Shown here in pieces: positions 10,865 through 22,800 of a stretch of DNA of 64,000 nucleotides. The stretch is from positions 50,181,873 through 50,245,872 of the forward strand of contig OX393552.1 of assembly GCA_947650365.1 (NCBI GenBank), read 5' to 3'. This DNA comes from Chamaelirium japonicum (Eukaryota > Streptophyta > Magnoliopsida > Liliales > Melanthiaceae). The position numbers and the translations under genes are program-made. The notes below the pieces were generated by a model. That model saw only the letters and a list, made by a program, of their open reading frames with translations, did no database searches and was not told the DNA's origin. How positions within the stretch are numbered: the stretch's first letter is position 1; every line of letters starts with the position of its first letter.

Positions 10865-11070
10865 GGGGATTGGAGAGTTGGCAAAGCAACTGATGCTTTG
10901 GTGATGAGGTTGTGGGTTCAACTCTTCCTCCCCTCGATTTACTCAGGAGTGAAGTGGGAATTGTCGAGTGGGTCGGGCTTCACTCCCGGAGGGATTAGTC
11001 CGAGCCTGAAGTGGGCCATTGCCCGAAAGATTTCGGGACACCCGCCGATGTCAAAAAAAAAAAAAAAAAA
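10865..11070 (+). mobile_element. SINE (tRNA-derived, Au-like), apparently full length
   Basis: A-box-like GGAGAGTTGGCAAAGCAAC, B-box-like GGTTGTGGGTTCAACTC, the shared 3' body GGGATTAGTCCGAGCCTGAA, and a run of 18 A (11053-11070). Short direct repeats AAAACAT lie on both sides but sit within A-rich sequence, so the TSD is uncertain. This is the best-preserved of the three family members. Confidence 0.75.
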
Positions 11071-11584
11071 CATGCAGAAGGACCAGTAGTTTATTATATT
11101 ATTATTTTTTCAAATATTTCTGATGGTATTTTCTCTCTTTCGTGTTGGAGAGATTTTTTGTTTGATTGTGCTTTGCTTGTGTGTGTAAATCCTAGCCGTT
11201 GATGACATGTTGATGGGAGTATGAAAATAATAAAATAACAGCTTATGGGTGCCTCTCTGTTCTTTATTTTCTGGATCGCCCGGTCCAGAAAAAAAAAGAA
11301 AATTACTTATTTACCCTTCGAGTTCGAATGTCCTCTTGTACTGTCCGTCAGCCACTGTCGGTGGGCCCGGCGTGCATCACAGCCACACACGATCGTCTCT
11401 GGCCATTGTGCGCCTATGATGCTCGCCGTGCCCACCAACCGTACCGACTGACTGGTGGAGATTTGAATCTCTCTCTCTCTCTCTCGTCTCTGGCCGACTC
11501 CTATTTGAAGTCATTGCGTCTCCGAGCGTTATCTTGAAACCCACTTCAAAATTTTCCACGGTGATTGCCCAAAGAAACGAAGGA

Positions 11585-11956
11585 ATGGAAGAGAAGGAGA
11601 GCAGCTCCGCCCTCCTCCTCCGTCCCCCTCCTCAAGTGTTTGGAATTGAACAGGCCGTCGTCAGATCCGATGCACAACCAGAAATTAAGGTGAGCGGAGG
11701 GGACACGGCAGCAGCAGATACCGCCGGCAATGACGGTGACGACGGCTATCACACCCCGACATCGCCGAGGCACAGAATTCCGGCGGCTCTGAAGTGCCCG
11801 CCGCCACCCAAGAAGCCTGCGAGATATCTATACATGAGACGGCGGACAGGAGGCCATCGGATCCGTCGCCGCATCCAACCCGTGTCCGAGATCCGATTGG
11901 TATTGTGCCAGGACGATCCCGGCCCAAGGACAAAGAAGGCCAGATCTGATGGGTAA
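11585..11956 (+). CDS. SIAMESE-RELATED (SMR)-like cyclin-dependent kinase inhibitor
   Basis: An intronless 123-codon frame. Residues 52-79 contain the SMR hallmark DDGYHTPTSPRHRIP followed by CPPPPKKPA, the motif by which SIM/SMR proteins are recognised. The N-terminal MEEKE start and basic, R-rich C-terminal half (residues 80-122) also fit the family's usual size of about 80-130 residues. SMR proteins bind CDK-cyclin complexes in the nucleus and promote exit from mitosis into endoreduplication. I chose the ATG at 11585 over an in-frame ATG at 11534 because family members begin with short acidic N termini. An upstream CT run (11467-11485) may lie in the promoter or 5' UTR. The gene is bracketed by a SINE and an hAT element. 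It could be a diverged paralogue. Expression is not shown by sequence. Confidence 0.72.
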   Translation: MEEKESSSALLLRPPPQVFGIEQAVVRSDAQPEIKVSGGDTAAADTAGNDGDDGYHTPTSPRHRIPAALKCPPPPKKPARYLYMRRRTGGHRIRRRIQPVSEIRLVLCQDDPGPRTKKARSDG

Positions 11957-12357
11957 ATACACACCATTCTTCCCTATATGTTGTTGCTGAGATTTACCAT
12001 CCATGCATCTCTACTACTGTTCTCTTTGTTTCTATATTTTTTCTTGTTCATTCTTTTTTTTTTTTTACTCTTTTGGTGGGTATTGAGTTGGATAACAGGA
12101 TTGATTCTTGTCCTGAAATTGTGAGGTGCGGGGTAAAAGAGGAGGGGGGAACTGGGAAGGTAAACATTGATAGAGGGATGATGGGGGTACCCGTCATTGA
12201 CGCTCCCAAGCTCCGATAAGAAAGATTTACTGTGTGATCTAGAGGGGGTTGTTGAGATGGTCATGCTTCACACGGTTTAGTTCCATATCGGTAATGGGAG
12301 TAGGGATCTTTATATTTATATATTCGATTACTCTCTCCTCAGAAGGTACCTTTTGGG

Positions 12358-12921
12358 TAGGGGTGAGCGTCGGTTTTGTCGGTCGGTTTCGGTATCGGTT
12401 TTGTCGGTTTTATTTTTTTTCGGTTTTCGAAAAATCAAAACCGAAACCGAAACCGAAATGGTCGGTTTTTGTCGGTTTGGTGTGATCGGTTTTCGGTTCG
12501 GTTTCGGTTCGGTTTCGGTTGATATGAGGTATGCTAGATCCCTTAGCTTTTGGATCTTGATCATCAGTTCGTTACAAATCAGTGGATGATTGTGTCCTTG
12601 CATAGTGCCAAAATGAAAGTTCAAAGCAAAATCAACCGACGTTCACTCTTTTGAAGCATTGACGATGTAACATAATTATTTCATACTTGCACTTATTGGA
12701 AACAAAAGTATTATAGACGTTGGGTTTATGATTTAAGGAGTCGGGTCGGCTTTTTCGGTTTCGGTTCGGTGTTCCATACCCGGGAACCGAAACCGATTTA
12801 ATCGGTTTTGTCGGTTCGGTTTGTTTTCGGTTCGGTTTGATGTTCGGTTCGGTTATTTCGGTTAAATTTTGGTCGGTTTCGGTTCGGTTTAGCGGTTCGG
12901 GTCGGTTTTTGCACAGCCCTA
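12358..12921. mobile_element. hAT non-autonomous element, CGGTTT-type subterminal repeats
   Basis: A perfect 8-bp TSD CTTTTGGG (12350-12357 and 12922-12929) flanks termini TAGGGGTGAGC and, reversed, TAGGGCTGTGC. Both subterminal regions are crowded with CGGTTT/TTCGGT hexamers in both orientations (12375-12525 and 12745-12910), with a unique middle. An 8-bp TSD and subterminal repeat clusters are typical of Ac/Ds-like hAT elements. No transposase is encoded. Confidence 0.85.
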
Positions 12922-13312
12922 CTTTTGGGGGAGGACCTTGGGTCATCACATTATCTATTTATCCGTCGTATCGATGTAGGGCATACTTGGGATTTCATTC
13001 TGCGACCTCCCGATAGGGATATCAGCGGGTTCACCGTGTGCTGGCCGGGCTTGGGCTGCCCTGAAAAGAAACTAGGGAAAGTAACAAAATAAGATGGATT
13101 TTACTGCCTCATTCTTTAGGTTAAGGTTTTCTTTCAATGTAGGTCCAGATGGAAGGATAAAGAGAAAGGTTTGGAGGTTTTGTTCTTTTGGAGTAAGGTG
13201 AGTTTGATCTTTAAACTAACGATGATCGAAGTGTGATGGGAAAAACTACTTGAAATTCAACAAACGAATTTTACCACACTAGTTACGTAAAAGTTTATTT
13301 TTTGATTAATGT

Positions 13313-13802
13313 GTGAGAGATCCATCCATCCCGTGAACAGCATCCTCTAAGGTTTCTTTTAGCCTAAGATCACTACCTTTTTTTATAAATCTGAAATTGC
13401 CCTTCCCCTGCTGCTCTCTTCTTCCATCTCTCTTTTTGCGACCACCACCAGTGAGGAGGGAGGAGGTGGGGCTCTGGCGGCTGCATCGCACCCCACCCCA
13501 CCCCAATGGCAATCACCATCGATCGTGCATCGCATCCCACCAGAAAGGCACCGCCGATGAGGAGGGAGGAGGTTCGGCTCCGATTGCTACATCGCACGCC
13601 ACTTCGACGGCAGCCACCGCTGGTGAGGAGGGAGGTGTGGTGTGACAACGATGAGTAGCTGAGGTGGGCAGATCTGGCAAGATTCATTGTGCACTGGTTC
13701 GGTGGCATTGCAAAGAAAATTTAAAACACAGACAGAGAATTTTTGTTTATAGGTTTTTAGAGTCCTTTAGCTTAATCGGTCTCTTTGTCAGGAACGACTC
13801 AC
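13313..13802. repeat. unclassified TIR repeat family C, copy 2
   Basis: Begins GTGAGAGATCC and ends with the reverse of GTGAGTCGTTCCTGACAAA. Internal motifs match copy 1 at 8937-9413, but the left end lacks about 11 bp. The GC-rich centre (13400-13640) gives a long ORF on both strands that has no recognisable domain. A 17-C run follows immediately (13807-13823). Confidence 0.5.
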
Positions 13803-13896
13803 TAAGCGCCCCCCCCCCCCCCCCTCCTTATTTTTTGGTAAGCAATTAGGTAAAACTATTTGCAAGTCTTATATGTGCAAATGGGTACACGTGCAA

Positions 13897-15760
13897 ATAG
13901 GGCCGGCTTGACCATAATGCCAATAAAGTGGGCGCTGCTGGATAAAAATCTCGTTTTTCTTCTCCTCCGATCTGCAAGATACAAAAGAGATATGATCGGT
14001 TGGCTTCCTAGAGAGCATAGACCCTCTGACGCTCAAGTCAGTGAAGGTTAGAAAGGGAAAGCAAATAGTCCAAATGATTTATTTTTCTTTTCAGAATTCA
14101 AACATGTACCTAGGAGCCCTGTGCAGTGTCTTTATAGCATTCCGTTGACGATAGAAGGTTGACATGTACCTACCCACTTCTGTGTTTTCTTTGTACCCGC
14201 GTGCTAGCCCACAAGGATCCTTAAATAAGGTTGTCATCTTTTCGGCCAAATGGCGACTCAGGGTGGAGGGGAAATGCATTGGTCTTGTTTGTTCCAGATG
14301 GACACTTTGGAAGGTTCAAGATAAAGGTGGCCACTGACTAGGCTTCTTAGTGGGTAACAGAGCAAACTTGGCCCACAAGCTCCCACGTAGTTCCATGAGG
14401 GGCTAACATTTGTCAACTTAGTACCGGCTTGGTTAGTGTGGGGAGGATGGCGAGCTGGCTGCAGGTGACGTGGGCTTCCTTCTCAGTTTCCTATGAGAAG
14501 GGCGATCTCCCTCGTCTGCGAGCTTTCTAAGGGTGACGTGGGCATCCTCCTCAGTTCCCTATGAAAAGAGTGATCTTCCTCATCTGCGAGCTGTCTGTGG
14601 GCGACGTGAACATCCTCCTCAATTTCCTATGTAAAGGGCGATCTCTCTTGTCTGCGGGCGACGTGGACATCCTCCTCAGTTTCCTATGAAAATGGTGACC
14701 TCCCTCGTCTATGAGCTGTATGCGAGCAATGTGAACATCCTCCTCAGTTTCCTATGAAAATAGCGATCTCCCTCGTCTGCAAGCTGTCGTTGGACGACTT
14801 GGGGCATCCTCCTCAGTTTCCTATGAAAAAAGCGGTCTTCCTCGTCTGCGAGCTGTATGCAAGCAACATGGACATCCTCCTCAGTTTTCTATGAAAAGGG
14901 CGATCTCCCTCGTCTGCGAGCTGTCTGCGGGCGATGTGGACATCCTCCTCAGTTTCTTATGATAAGGGCGATCTCCCTCGTCTGCGAACTGTCTGCGGGC
15001 GATGTGGACATCCTCCTCAATTTTCTGTGAGAAGGGCGATCTTAGATGTCAGATGTCAAGATAGGTGATCTCAGATGTCAAGATATTGAGCTAGTGCTAT
15101 TTTTTGGGCATCATCAGTCACCTAAGGTCTCATATGAAAAGAAGGCCCCCCTAAAACCTAAAACCGTTTAAACAACCAAATGCCCATATGAAAAGAAGGC
15201 ACCAATACATTTAAATAGCCTAAGAGCCTTACAAAATAAAAAACTCAGGCCACATATAAGACAGATCTTCATGCTATACGAAAAATTAATCTTATCTATA
15301 TCACTATATTAAGAGAAACAAGATGCTACCTTTGAAAACAGCGTTCTTCGCTGCTTTGATAGGTCGCCGATGGCTATCAAAGCTTTGAACGACGACAAAT
15401 GTCATTCGAACTCATAATCGGGAGATGCTAGAAGTCACCGGAAGTGGTTGCCGGGTGCGGATGTCCTCGGAGGTCACCAAATGAGATGGGGTGATGAATG
15501 GACGGCTCTCAATAGATGTAGTCAATAAAGTCCTCTACCGGTGGAAGCCGATAGGTGGTGTCAACGGAGATCACTGGTGGAGGTGATCAGAGGTTGTTTA
15601 TGTTGATTTTTGTCGGAGATCACATGTGGCGCGGTCGTGGTGGGTTGTCAAAGTAGCAAAAACGCTGCTTTAAGAGGTAGCGTCCCAGCCCTCCTATATT
15701 AATATTAAAAAATCATATTTAACATTCTCGTCTTAGGCCTCAACTTTTATCAAGCCAATC
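13897..15760. mobile_element. TIR element family B, long copy containing a minisatellite
   Basis: The left end GGGCCGGCTTGACCATAATGCC (first 20 nt) and the right end, reversed, GGATTGGCTTGATAAAAG with GAGGCCTAAG inside, resemble the ends of 7271-7973. The shared inner motif CACCTAAGGTCTCATATGAA is at 15120. The interior carries the 73-bp minisatellite and about 400 bp (15320-15690) of unidentified sequence. Boundaries are provisional and nested insertions are likely. Confidence 0.4.
14462..15050. repeat. minisatellite, ~73-bp unit, about 8 copies
   Basis: Repeats of GGACATCCTCCTCAGTTTCC then TATGAAAAGGGCGATCTCCC then TCGTCTGCGAGCTGTCTGC. Unit length varies between about 60 and 78 bp through deletions. 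Longest tandem block outside the LTR elements. Confidence 0.85.
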
Positions 15761-16897
15761 CTACGTTCAGCAACCACACATTAACCAAACGCAGCCTAAC
15801 CGTTCAAAATTCGTACTAAAAATCTGACCAAGGCAATTTGACAACAATGGGGTCCTTCCAAAAACCTTGGAAGGTATACTAGGGGTCTAGCTTGTTTGGC
15901 TCTATGGACCAAACTCATGCAATCAGGGAGCAACTCTATTAGGATTTTCTCAAATAGCCATTTTAGAGTTACTCATACTCATATGCGCTCCCGCTCGATG
16001 GTGTGGCGAATTCTTATGTGCCAGGTTGGCCCTTCCCTGCTCTGTGTGGCGCTCCCACTTGCTGGTGTAGCGACTTCCTAAGGGCAAAGTGGCTGTGTTG
16101 TTCGCCCTGTGATGGTGACTTGTGGGTTTGGCTACGGCCCCACTCTGTACAAAAACAAAAAACCATTTTATCCAACCAATCAGCATGGAAATGCTATCTG
16201 CAAATTCTCGAGATTTTATCGACATAAAAATCCTCACAGCATGGAAATCCTCCAACAGCATGGAAATGCTATCGGCAAATGCTCGATATTTTCTCTGACA
16301 GAAAAATATAGGGAATAATCCAATTGATACAAAGATTTTCAGAAAAATAGACTAAACATTACCAAACATCCCATAATTACAGTAACATCCCATAAAAAAT
16401 ATAAAGCAATAGCCATATAATACCAAGAAAATTAATCTCTATTATTCCTGGGATTCACTGGGTTTTTTTTTTTGGTAATCTGTGGAAATTAAAATCCAGA
16501 GTGATGGCTGCCATCAAACCAAAAGGCCATCCAGGCAATCAAGTTCACGCATAATGAGCTCCATCACACGATCCTTGTCATCGGATCAAGGATTTTGTTC
16601 ATCACACCCTCGTCTATATTTTCTGCCAATGAGAATTGCAATTGATGGAGAACTCATTCAAATCACGCACGAAATGGTGAAGCGAATGATCGAGACCCGG
16701 AATTGATCAGCCATGTCTCAAGTGTTTGGAAATACATCTCGATCGATTCGATAAACAATCATGTTCAAACAAATGATTTAGCAATACAACTAAGGTTGTT
16801 CAATGTGAAATAGAAATCTTCAGCCAGCCAGCTTAACAAGGATCTGCTTGCACTGGATCTTGAAAGTCGAGAAACCAACCCAGGGGCTGGTCACTTA
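15761..16897. other. intergenic / 3' flank of the enoyl-CoA reductase gene
   Basis: The part nearest 16897 is the 3' UTR of the minus-strand gene. I see no clear AATAAA. A short direct duplication (CAGCATGGAAATGCTATC...GCAAAT, near 16180-16290) is present. Nothing else with coding support. Confidence 0.5.
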
Positions 16898-19800
16898 TCA
16901 CAGAAACGGAGGAAGTATCACCCATCGCCGCGGATATTTAGGTCTTCCATCTTTCCCATCAAATAACTGCAGGATTAGGAGTCAAAGTTTAAGGTGTCAA
17001 AAGTCATGGAATACAAATAAAACAGCTGGTATCATAACATTGCATACCTTCTTCAATCGGCGGTGCTTTGTGAGGGCCCAATCGGTCATAATACTGGCGG
17101 CCACCACAAGGAATACATAACCCGCCACCGTCTGTGTAGCGATATTGAAGCCAAGCCACTGGTAGATCTCGGTCGTGTAGTTTGCACACGTCACGATGTT
17201 GAACAAAAACCCGTAAGGGATTTGATAACCACCACCACCCTCGGGGCTCCTTAGGTTCTTCAACAGGAGGTGGCAATAGAAGTTTGAGATTTGGCAGATC
17301 AGCCCGAAGCCAAGACCGATCTTCATCTGCAAATCACTCACAGGGGTATAAAGTGGATGGTTCACATAGTACGCGATGTATATTCCGAAGGTCCAGTAGT
17401 AGGCACAGTTTCTGAATACATTGGAGAGAGGTGAAGTCGCGTGGCTGAATCTGTGGACGAAGAATGTTTCCATGATTCGTTTGAAATAATGGAAGCACCA
17501 GTAGTACATGGCATAGGTCTGGGCCGGATGAATGACGCGCTCGCCCTCATAGCCAAAATACTTGTACACTGGAAGGTAGTAAAAGATGGGGTAGATGATC
17601 AAAGGACCCAAGTACTCCCAGAAGAAAAGTATGCGGTACGAAACCTGCACCCCCAAATCCTTGAACACGACAGTCAAATTGTTTGCATTTCCTTCACAAT
17701 ACTCTGCAAGACTGTTCTTCGGATTGAGGACGACCGGTTTCCCACGGGTTCCGGGTTGCAAGGGGAGGGTAAGACGCTGCCTAGAAGGATAGTATTTTTT
17801 CACTGTATAAGGTGATAGGATGGAGAGTCAGGTATCAACCATTGAGTTTTACAATTGCAACAAAAAAAAAATTTAAAATGGAGCGTATGCACACATGAAA
17901 TTAGACATGAGATGATTAAAAGATTGTGGTCAAACCATTTTCTCAAGGCTTGATAAATGACATTTACCGAGGTTTTTTTAGAAGAAAAACTGTAGACTAT
18001 AACGACAGTTCTCAGCAATAAAAGAATAAAAAACTTTTTTATTGTGACTAAAATAAGACAATGTAATCAAAATTTGCCAAGGCACCTTGCATTTTTTATT
18101 ACCTCATACTAAAGATATAATAATGATGCAAATGCAACAACTTTCACGGGTGACTGAGGCTCTTGTATTCTGAAATGGCTTTATACAAAGATATCAAGAA
18201 TTGAGCAAATGTTATTTTTCTATTAAAGGCGGGTACTCCAATGTCAATTTCTCATTGATGTATATGACCTGATGCATCCAGCTGTTCCGTCTTTGAACCA
18301 TGAATCATTAGGAGGATAATCCCCCTAGTTTAATGCATTACTGGTTAAGTTGAAAAAAAGAAGCAACCCATGGACAGCTTGGATCACCATTAGGGGGTGA
18401 ATCATTACGATCAAGAATATATCTCAATTAGTTTCTTCAGATGGTCATGGTTGTACTCTATTAAGTGAGGTACTATATTAAGTGTGACAGCACGCCAACA
18501 AATAGAGAGAAAATATGCCAACCATCGGCGGTCACTTTTCTACTATGCAACGTCTGAGAACAGCCAATAGTTCACATATAATTTAGCTTGAAGTAAGACT
18601 TTAAATCTCGTTTCGATGTTGATTTTGGTCATTCAAGAAAATATAATTTTTCGGATTTTTGGAAATTGTCGGTGGAAATTTTGGGTTTTCTAAGGAAACA
18701 TTTGGCGGAAATTTCAGAAAAAATGTCAGCTGATTTCGGTCTAACAAGAGCTTCAAAATCCTTAGTTGCCTGATAACATCACTGCGGATGATCAACATAT
18801 CATTAGCACATTGTAGGTGCATGTCGACCAGCCACATGGCTGAATCACATTATTGAACATTTCTTGATTACTTCAAAGAACTAGTAATTGGATCCAAAAC
18901 TTACATTAAGGGCCTAACCAAAGCAGAAAAATAGAAAATAATTGGGCTGTTTTTAGCGTTTGTGGATTTCCTCAGTTTTCCTAGGTTAAATCACCTTCCT
19001 CCTCAATTTTGTCGGGTACATATAATTTGGAGGAATGCTTTACAGTGATCGATTTTCTATTTTTATGTTGGGGGTCACCCGTGCCATGTCAGACCATTTT
19101 TGTCATGTCTTTTATTTAGGAAGGATCACTGTAAATGACCAACTTATTTCTTTCCATCTTCTACATATAATGGAAAAGGTTTCAAATAATAGTATCAATA
19201 GGACTATTATTAGGGGCAACTGACAGCAGTGGATCCTTATATGAAGATCAAATAGGTCAATCCCCATGTAGCTATAGGAACTTTAATATTAAAAAATGCA
19301 AATATAGCGCTCATCCTTAGTGATGATTCCAAATTCTGAAGGTGATGATTTCTCCAATCGAAGGCTGTATAGTGAAGAGGATGTCCCTAAATGTAAGGAT
19401 ACCCCACTTTGTGAAGGAGAATTGAGTGACTTAGGTGACAGAAATTACCACTATACCCCATAGGTTTCTACATTTTCTTTTATCCTATCTCAATCCTTCC
19501 ACACAATTCTTCTAAACCTAAAGTCATTAGGAAAACCCTACTAAATAGTGTCGTCTTCATAGTTCTAAGAGAATTTTTTTTACCTCAACCTTCCCAATGG
19601 GAAAAATAGGATGTCCCTCAATGTAAGGATACCCCTAGAACCCTAGTAGAGTTTAAAGTAGCCTAGCCTTAATCCTTCCACACAATTCTTCTAAACCCAA
19701 AGTCATTAGGAAAACCCTACTAAATAGTGTCATCTTCATAGTTCTAAGAGAATTTTTTTTACCTCTACCTTCCCAATGGGAAAAATAGGATGTCCCTCAA

Positions 19801-22800
19801 TGTAAGGATACCCCTAGAACCCTAGTAGAGTTTAAAGTAGCCTACCTTAAATCAGAGACCCTTCCTCACATTCAAGTGTAATATTCATTGCCTAAAAGTC
19901 TAAAACTTAGTTTCATAAGCTTAAATACACCAACTTTAGCCCATTAACCTATTTTACTTGTCATTTAACTACACATATTTTGTCAAAGGATCATTCCTCT
20001 TTCAAAACAAACCTAACTCTTGCCTATAATCCCTTACTTCTTATCACATAAGCTTAAATAGAAAACCAAGTCACCATAAAAACTCCCTTTTACTAATCCT
20101 ATTAGTATTTTCCTCTTTACAAGAGGATTATGTGATTACCACACCCATCCAAGTTGAGCCTTTCAGTCGCACCCACTCAATTAACTTGTGGTAGGTCTAT
20201 AAACCATAATCCACTCGCCCAATCAGAAAGAACCGAACATATCTAGGCTTATCATGTACTCCAATTGCATCTCTACCCAACACCAAGTCGGCCCCACCAA
20301 TCCCTTTTAAGCTCTAATATACTATTCCATTTTGCGGACACAAACATCAGCAAACATGACTCCAACTATAGATAAGCTTAGTGGCAATACACTTGGATAT
20401 AGCACCAACCACTCTTGGATAATGAACGAATTCAGCTAGGATACATGTCAGTTGGGCCCATGTAGCAAAGAGTATCATTTGGTCAAGTGAAAACGTATGT
20501 CAACTACTTAGATATAGAATAAATCGCATTGGCATCTGAAGTAATGAAAAAAAAGACCGCTGACTAAACAGAGGAAAATGATAACCATTTGCTTTGAGGT
20601 TATTTTGTGACATATAGGAAAGATGGATGGGCCCTGTCAATAATTGAAAACAATGAAACAATAAAGTATCATTAGATGAAGTGGGAAAGGATATACAAAA
20701 CAATATAAGAGGGAAGATTACCATTGGCATTTGTAGGCCTTAAATTGAAGTTTTCTAGCCAGGTTGTTGACGTTTGGAGACAGAAACGGTTTTTTTTGCG
20801 AAAATGTCTTGTTGCTAAAATGAAGAGGAAGGTTTTAGCTGCACTAAATTGGAAGGGTTTGTATAGTGTGGGTGTGAGTGTACTAGGATCAGAAGCCAGT
20901 AAGCAAAGGTACTTAATACGGCTTGTTACTCTCTCAACTATGCTTGGTTGATGCAAAGTTGATAGGAAAATCGGAAGGGATAAAATAATTAGCTTAATAC
21001 TAACAGGGAACATATTTAGATATAAGAGGGAGGCTCCTGCATATGATTGAAATGGCTAGACATAAGAGGTGGAGCTCCAGTTAAATGAATCACATAAGAT
21101 ATTTCTCAGTTCATCCAGTTGATCAAAGATCAATTTTGACGGAAATTTAGTAAACATATTGCAGAACAAGGGTGTATTGTTAGCCACCCTTTCTAGACCG
21201 AGGATTCCCTAAATCGTTGCATGTGATGGTAGAAAGATGAGAGAGAGGTCATAGTGATAAGAGAGAGATGAGCGAAAGATAGGTGAGATAAGAGATATAG
21301 ATGAGATGTAAGAGAGACAGAGAGGTGCAGAAGAAGAGAGATGGGAGAGAGAGGGAAGGATAAGATAAAGATATGAGAAAGATTGGTGGATGATGGAGAT
21401 GAGAGAGAATGGTGGGATGAGAGAGAGATAAAAGAGATCGGGGGATGAGAGAGAGCTCAGAGAAGAGAGATTATGTAGAATTTTCGGGGGAAGGGATAAA
21501 ATTTGTGATTTCTAAAAGTTGAAGGGGGTTAGACAAAATAACCGGTTGGTCCTGACATCACATGTTTTCGTTAACAGTGTAGTCCCTTGAATAATTTAGG
21601 TGGTATTTTGTTTAGATTTTCAGTCCACATAATGAATTTCGAGAATAATTCAGGTCCTTCACAGGGTTTCTTGTAATTTGCCCTAATCTTTAAAGAAAAG
21701 CTTGATTCAAGGAGGAATTAATATTGTATTCCTATGACTGAGTGGAGTTAGGGGTGTAAAATAAGCCCACCGGCCCGAGCTCGGCCCGAGCTCGACACGG
21801 CCCGGTCAACGGCCCAAAAAATGCATGGGCTGAGCTCGGGCCACCACCTTGAGCCCGCAACCAGGCCCGGCCCGAAAGAAAAACCGTGAGCCCGGCCTAA
21901 AAGCCCGATCCAAATACTATAGTTTTGGTATATATATACGTAAATTGTACATGTTGTTCATTAATAATTAGTGCAGTGGTTTGACTGTGCTATAAACTCT
22001 ATGAGGTCTTGAGTTTGAACCCACAAAAAAAAATCATTAAAAAACATGCGGTTTTAGCCTAAACCCGACCCGACACTAAATTCTTAATATATCTATACAC
22101 AGGCCGAGCCCAGGCTCATACCCTTGACCCAAGGCACGGCTCGACCCGGTCAGATGGGCCTTCCTAGGCTTAGGATCTCTAAGCCCGACTCGGCCTGACC
22201 CGAGATATAATAGGCCCGGCCCGGCCCGTTTTACACCCCTAAGTGGAGTAATATTAGAACTGTGGAACATAATCTTTCAAAAAGTATTTGAACCTTGAAC
22301 ATGACAATTCTAATAAAATTCTTAGTTTTTGATAAATTTAGATATTTGTCTGTCGAATATCCAAATGGTTCAAGTACGGGTGTGCAAGATCCAAACCAAA
22401 CCGACTAAACAGACCAAACCAAACCAAACCAAACCGACCGATTTTGATCAGTTTCGACACACTCAATGGATTGGATTTTTTAAAAACTGACATGATTGGA
22501 CCGGTTGACAGATTTGTAAATTTAAAACCAACCTAAACCGAACCGAACCAACATATGTATATACATATAATATTTTATTAAATATGCCATATGTCCTCAA
22601 ATACCCTTGCTACCAACAACCTTTGCAATATTGTAGGATGACTCACAATCAAATAAAAATCTTATTTACGCCTAATGATTTGACAACAATTATTATTTTT
22701 TAAGTTGAAACTAGGTCCTTATAGAAGAAAAGAAAGCCCAATAAACATATGGGCCAAAATCCCAAACCGATCATCCAATCTAATCCAAACCGACTTTAAT

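Noticed and set aside
10865..10960. Possible tRNA gene (A and B boxes)
   Set aside because: No acceptor or anticodon stem; A-tail and family copies show it is a SINE. The same applies at 4430, 6772, 59900 and 60785.
14462..15050. Regular repeats considered as a CRISPR array
   Set aside because: Units are contiguous and degenerate without unique spacers, the DNA is eukaryotic, and no cas genes exist.
16997..17803. Enoyl-CoA reductase as a 268-codon single-exon gene starting at GTG 17803
   Set aside because: The start is a splice acceptor (TACAG). Exons 1 and 2 were found at 24906-24838 and 24619-24580, and the last 16 codons before 16997 read into intron 3.
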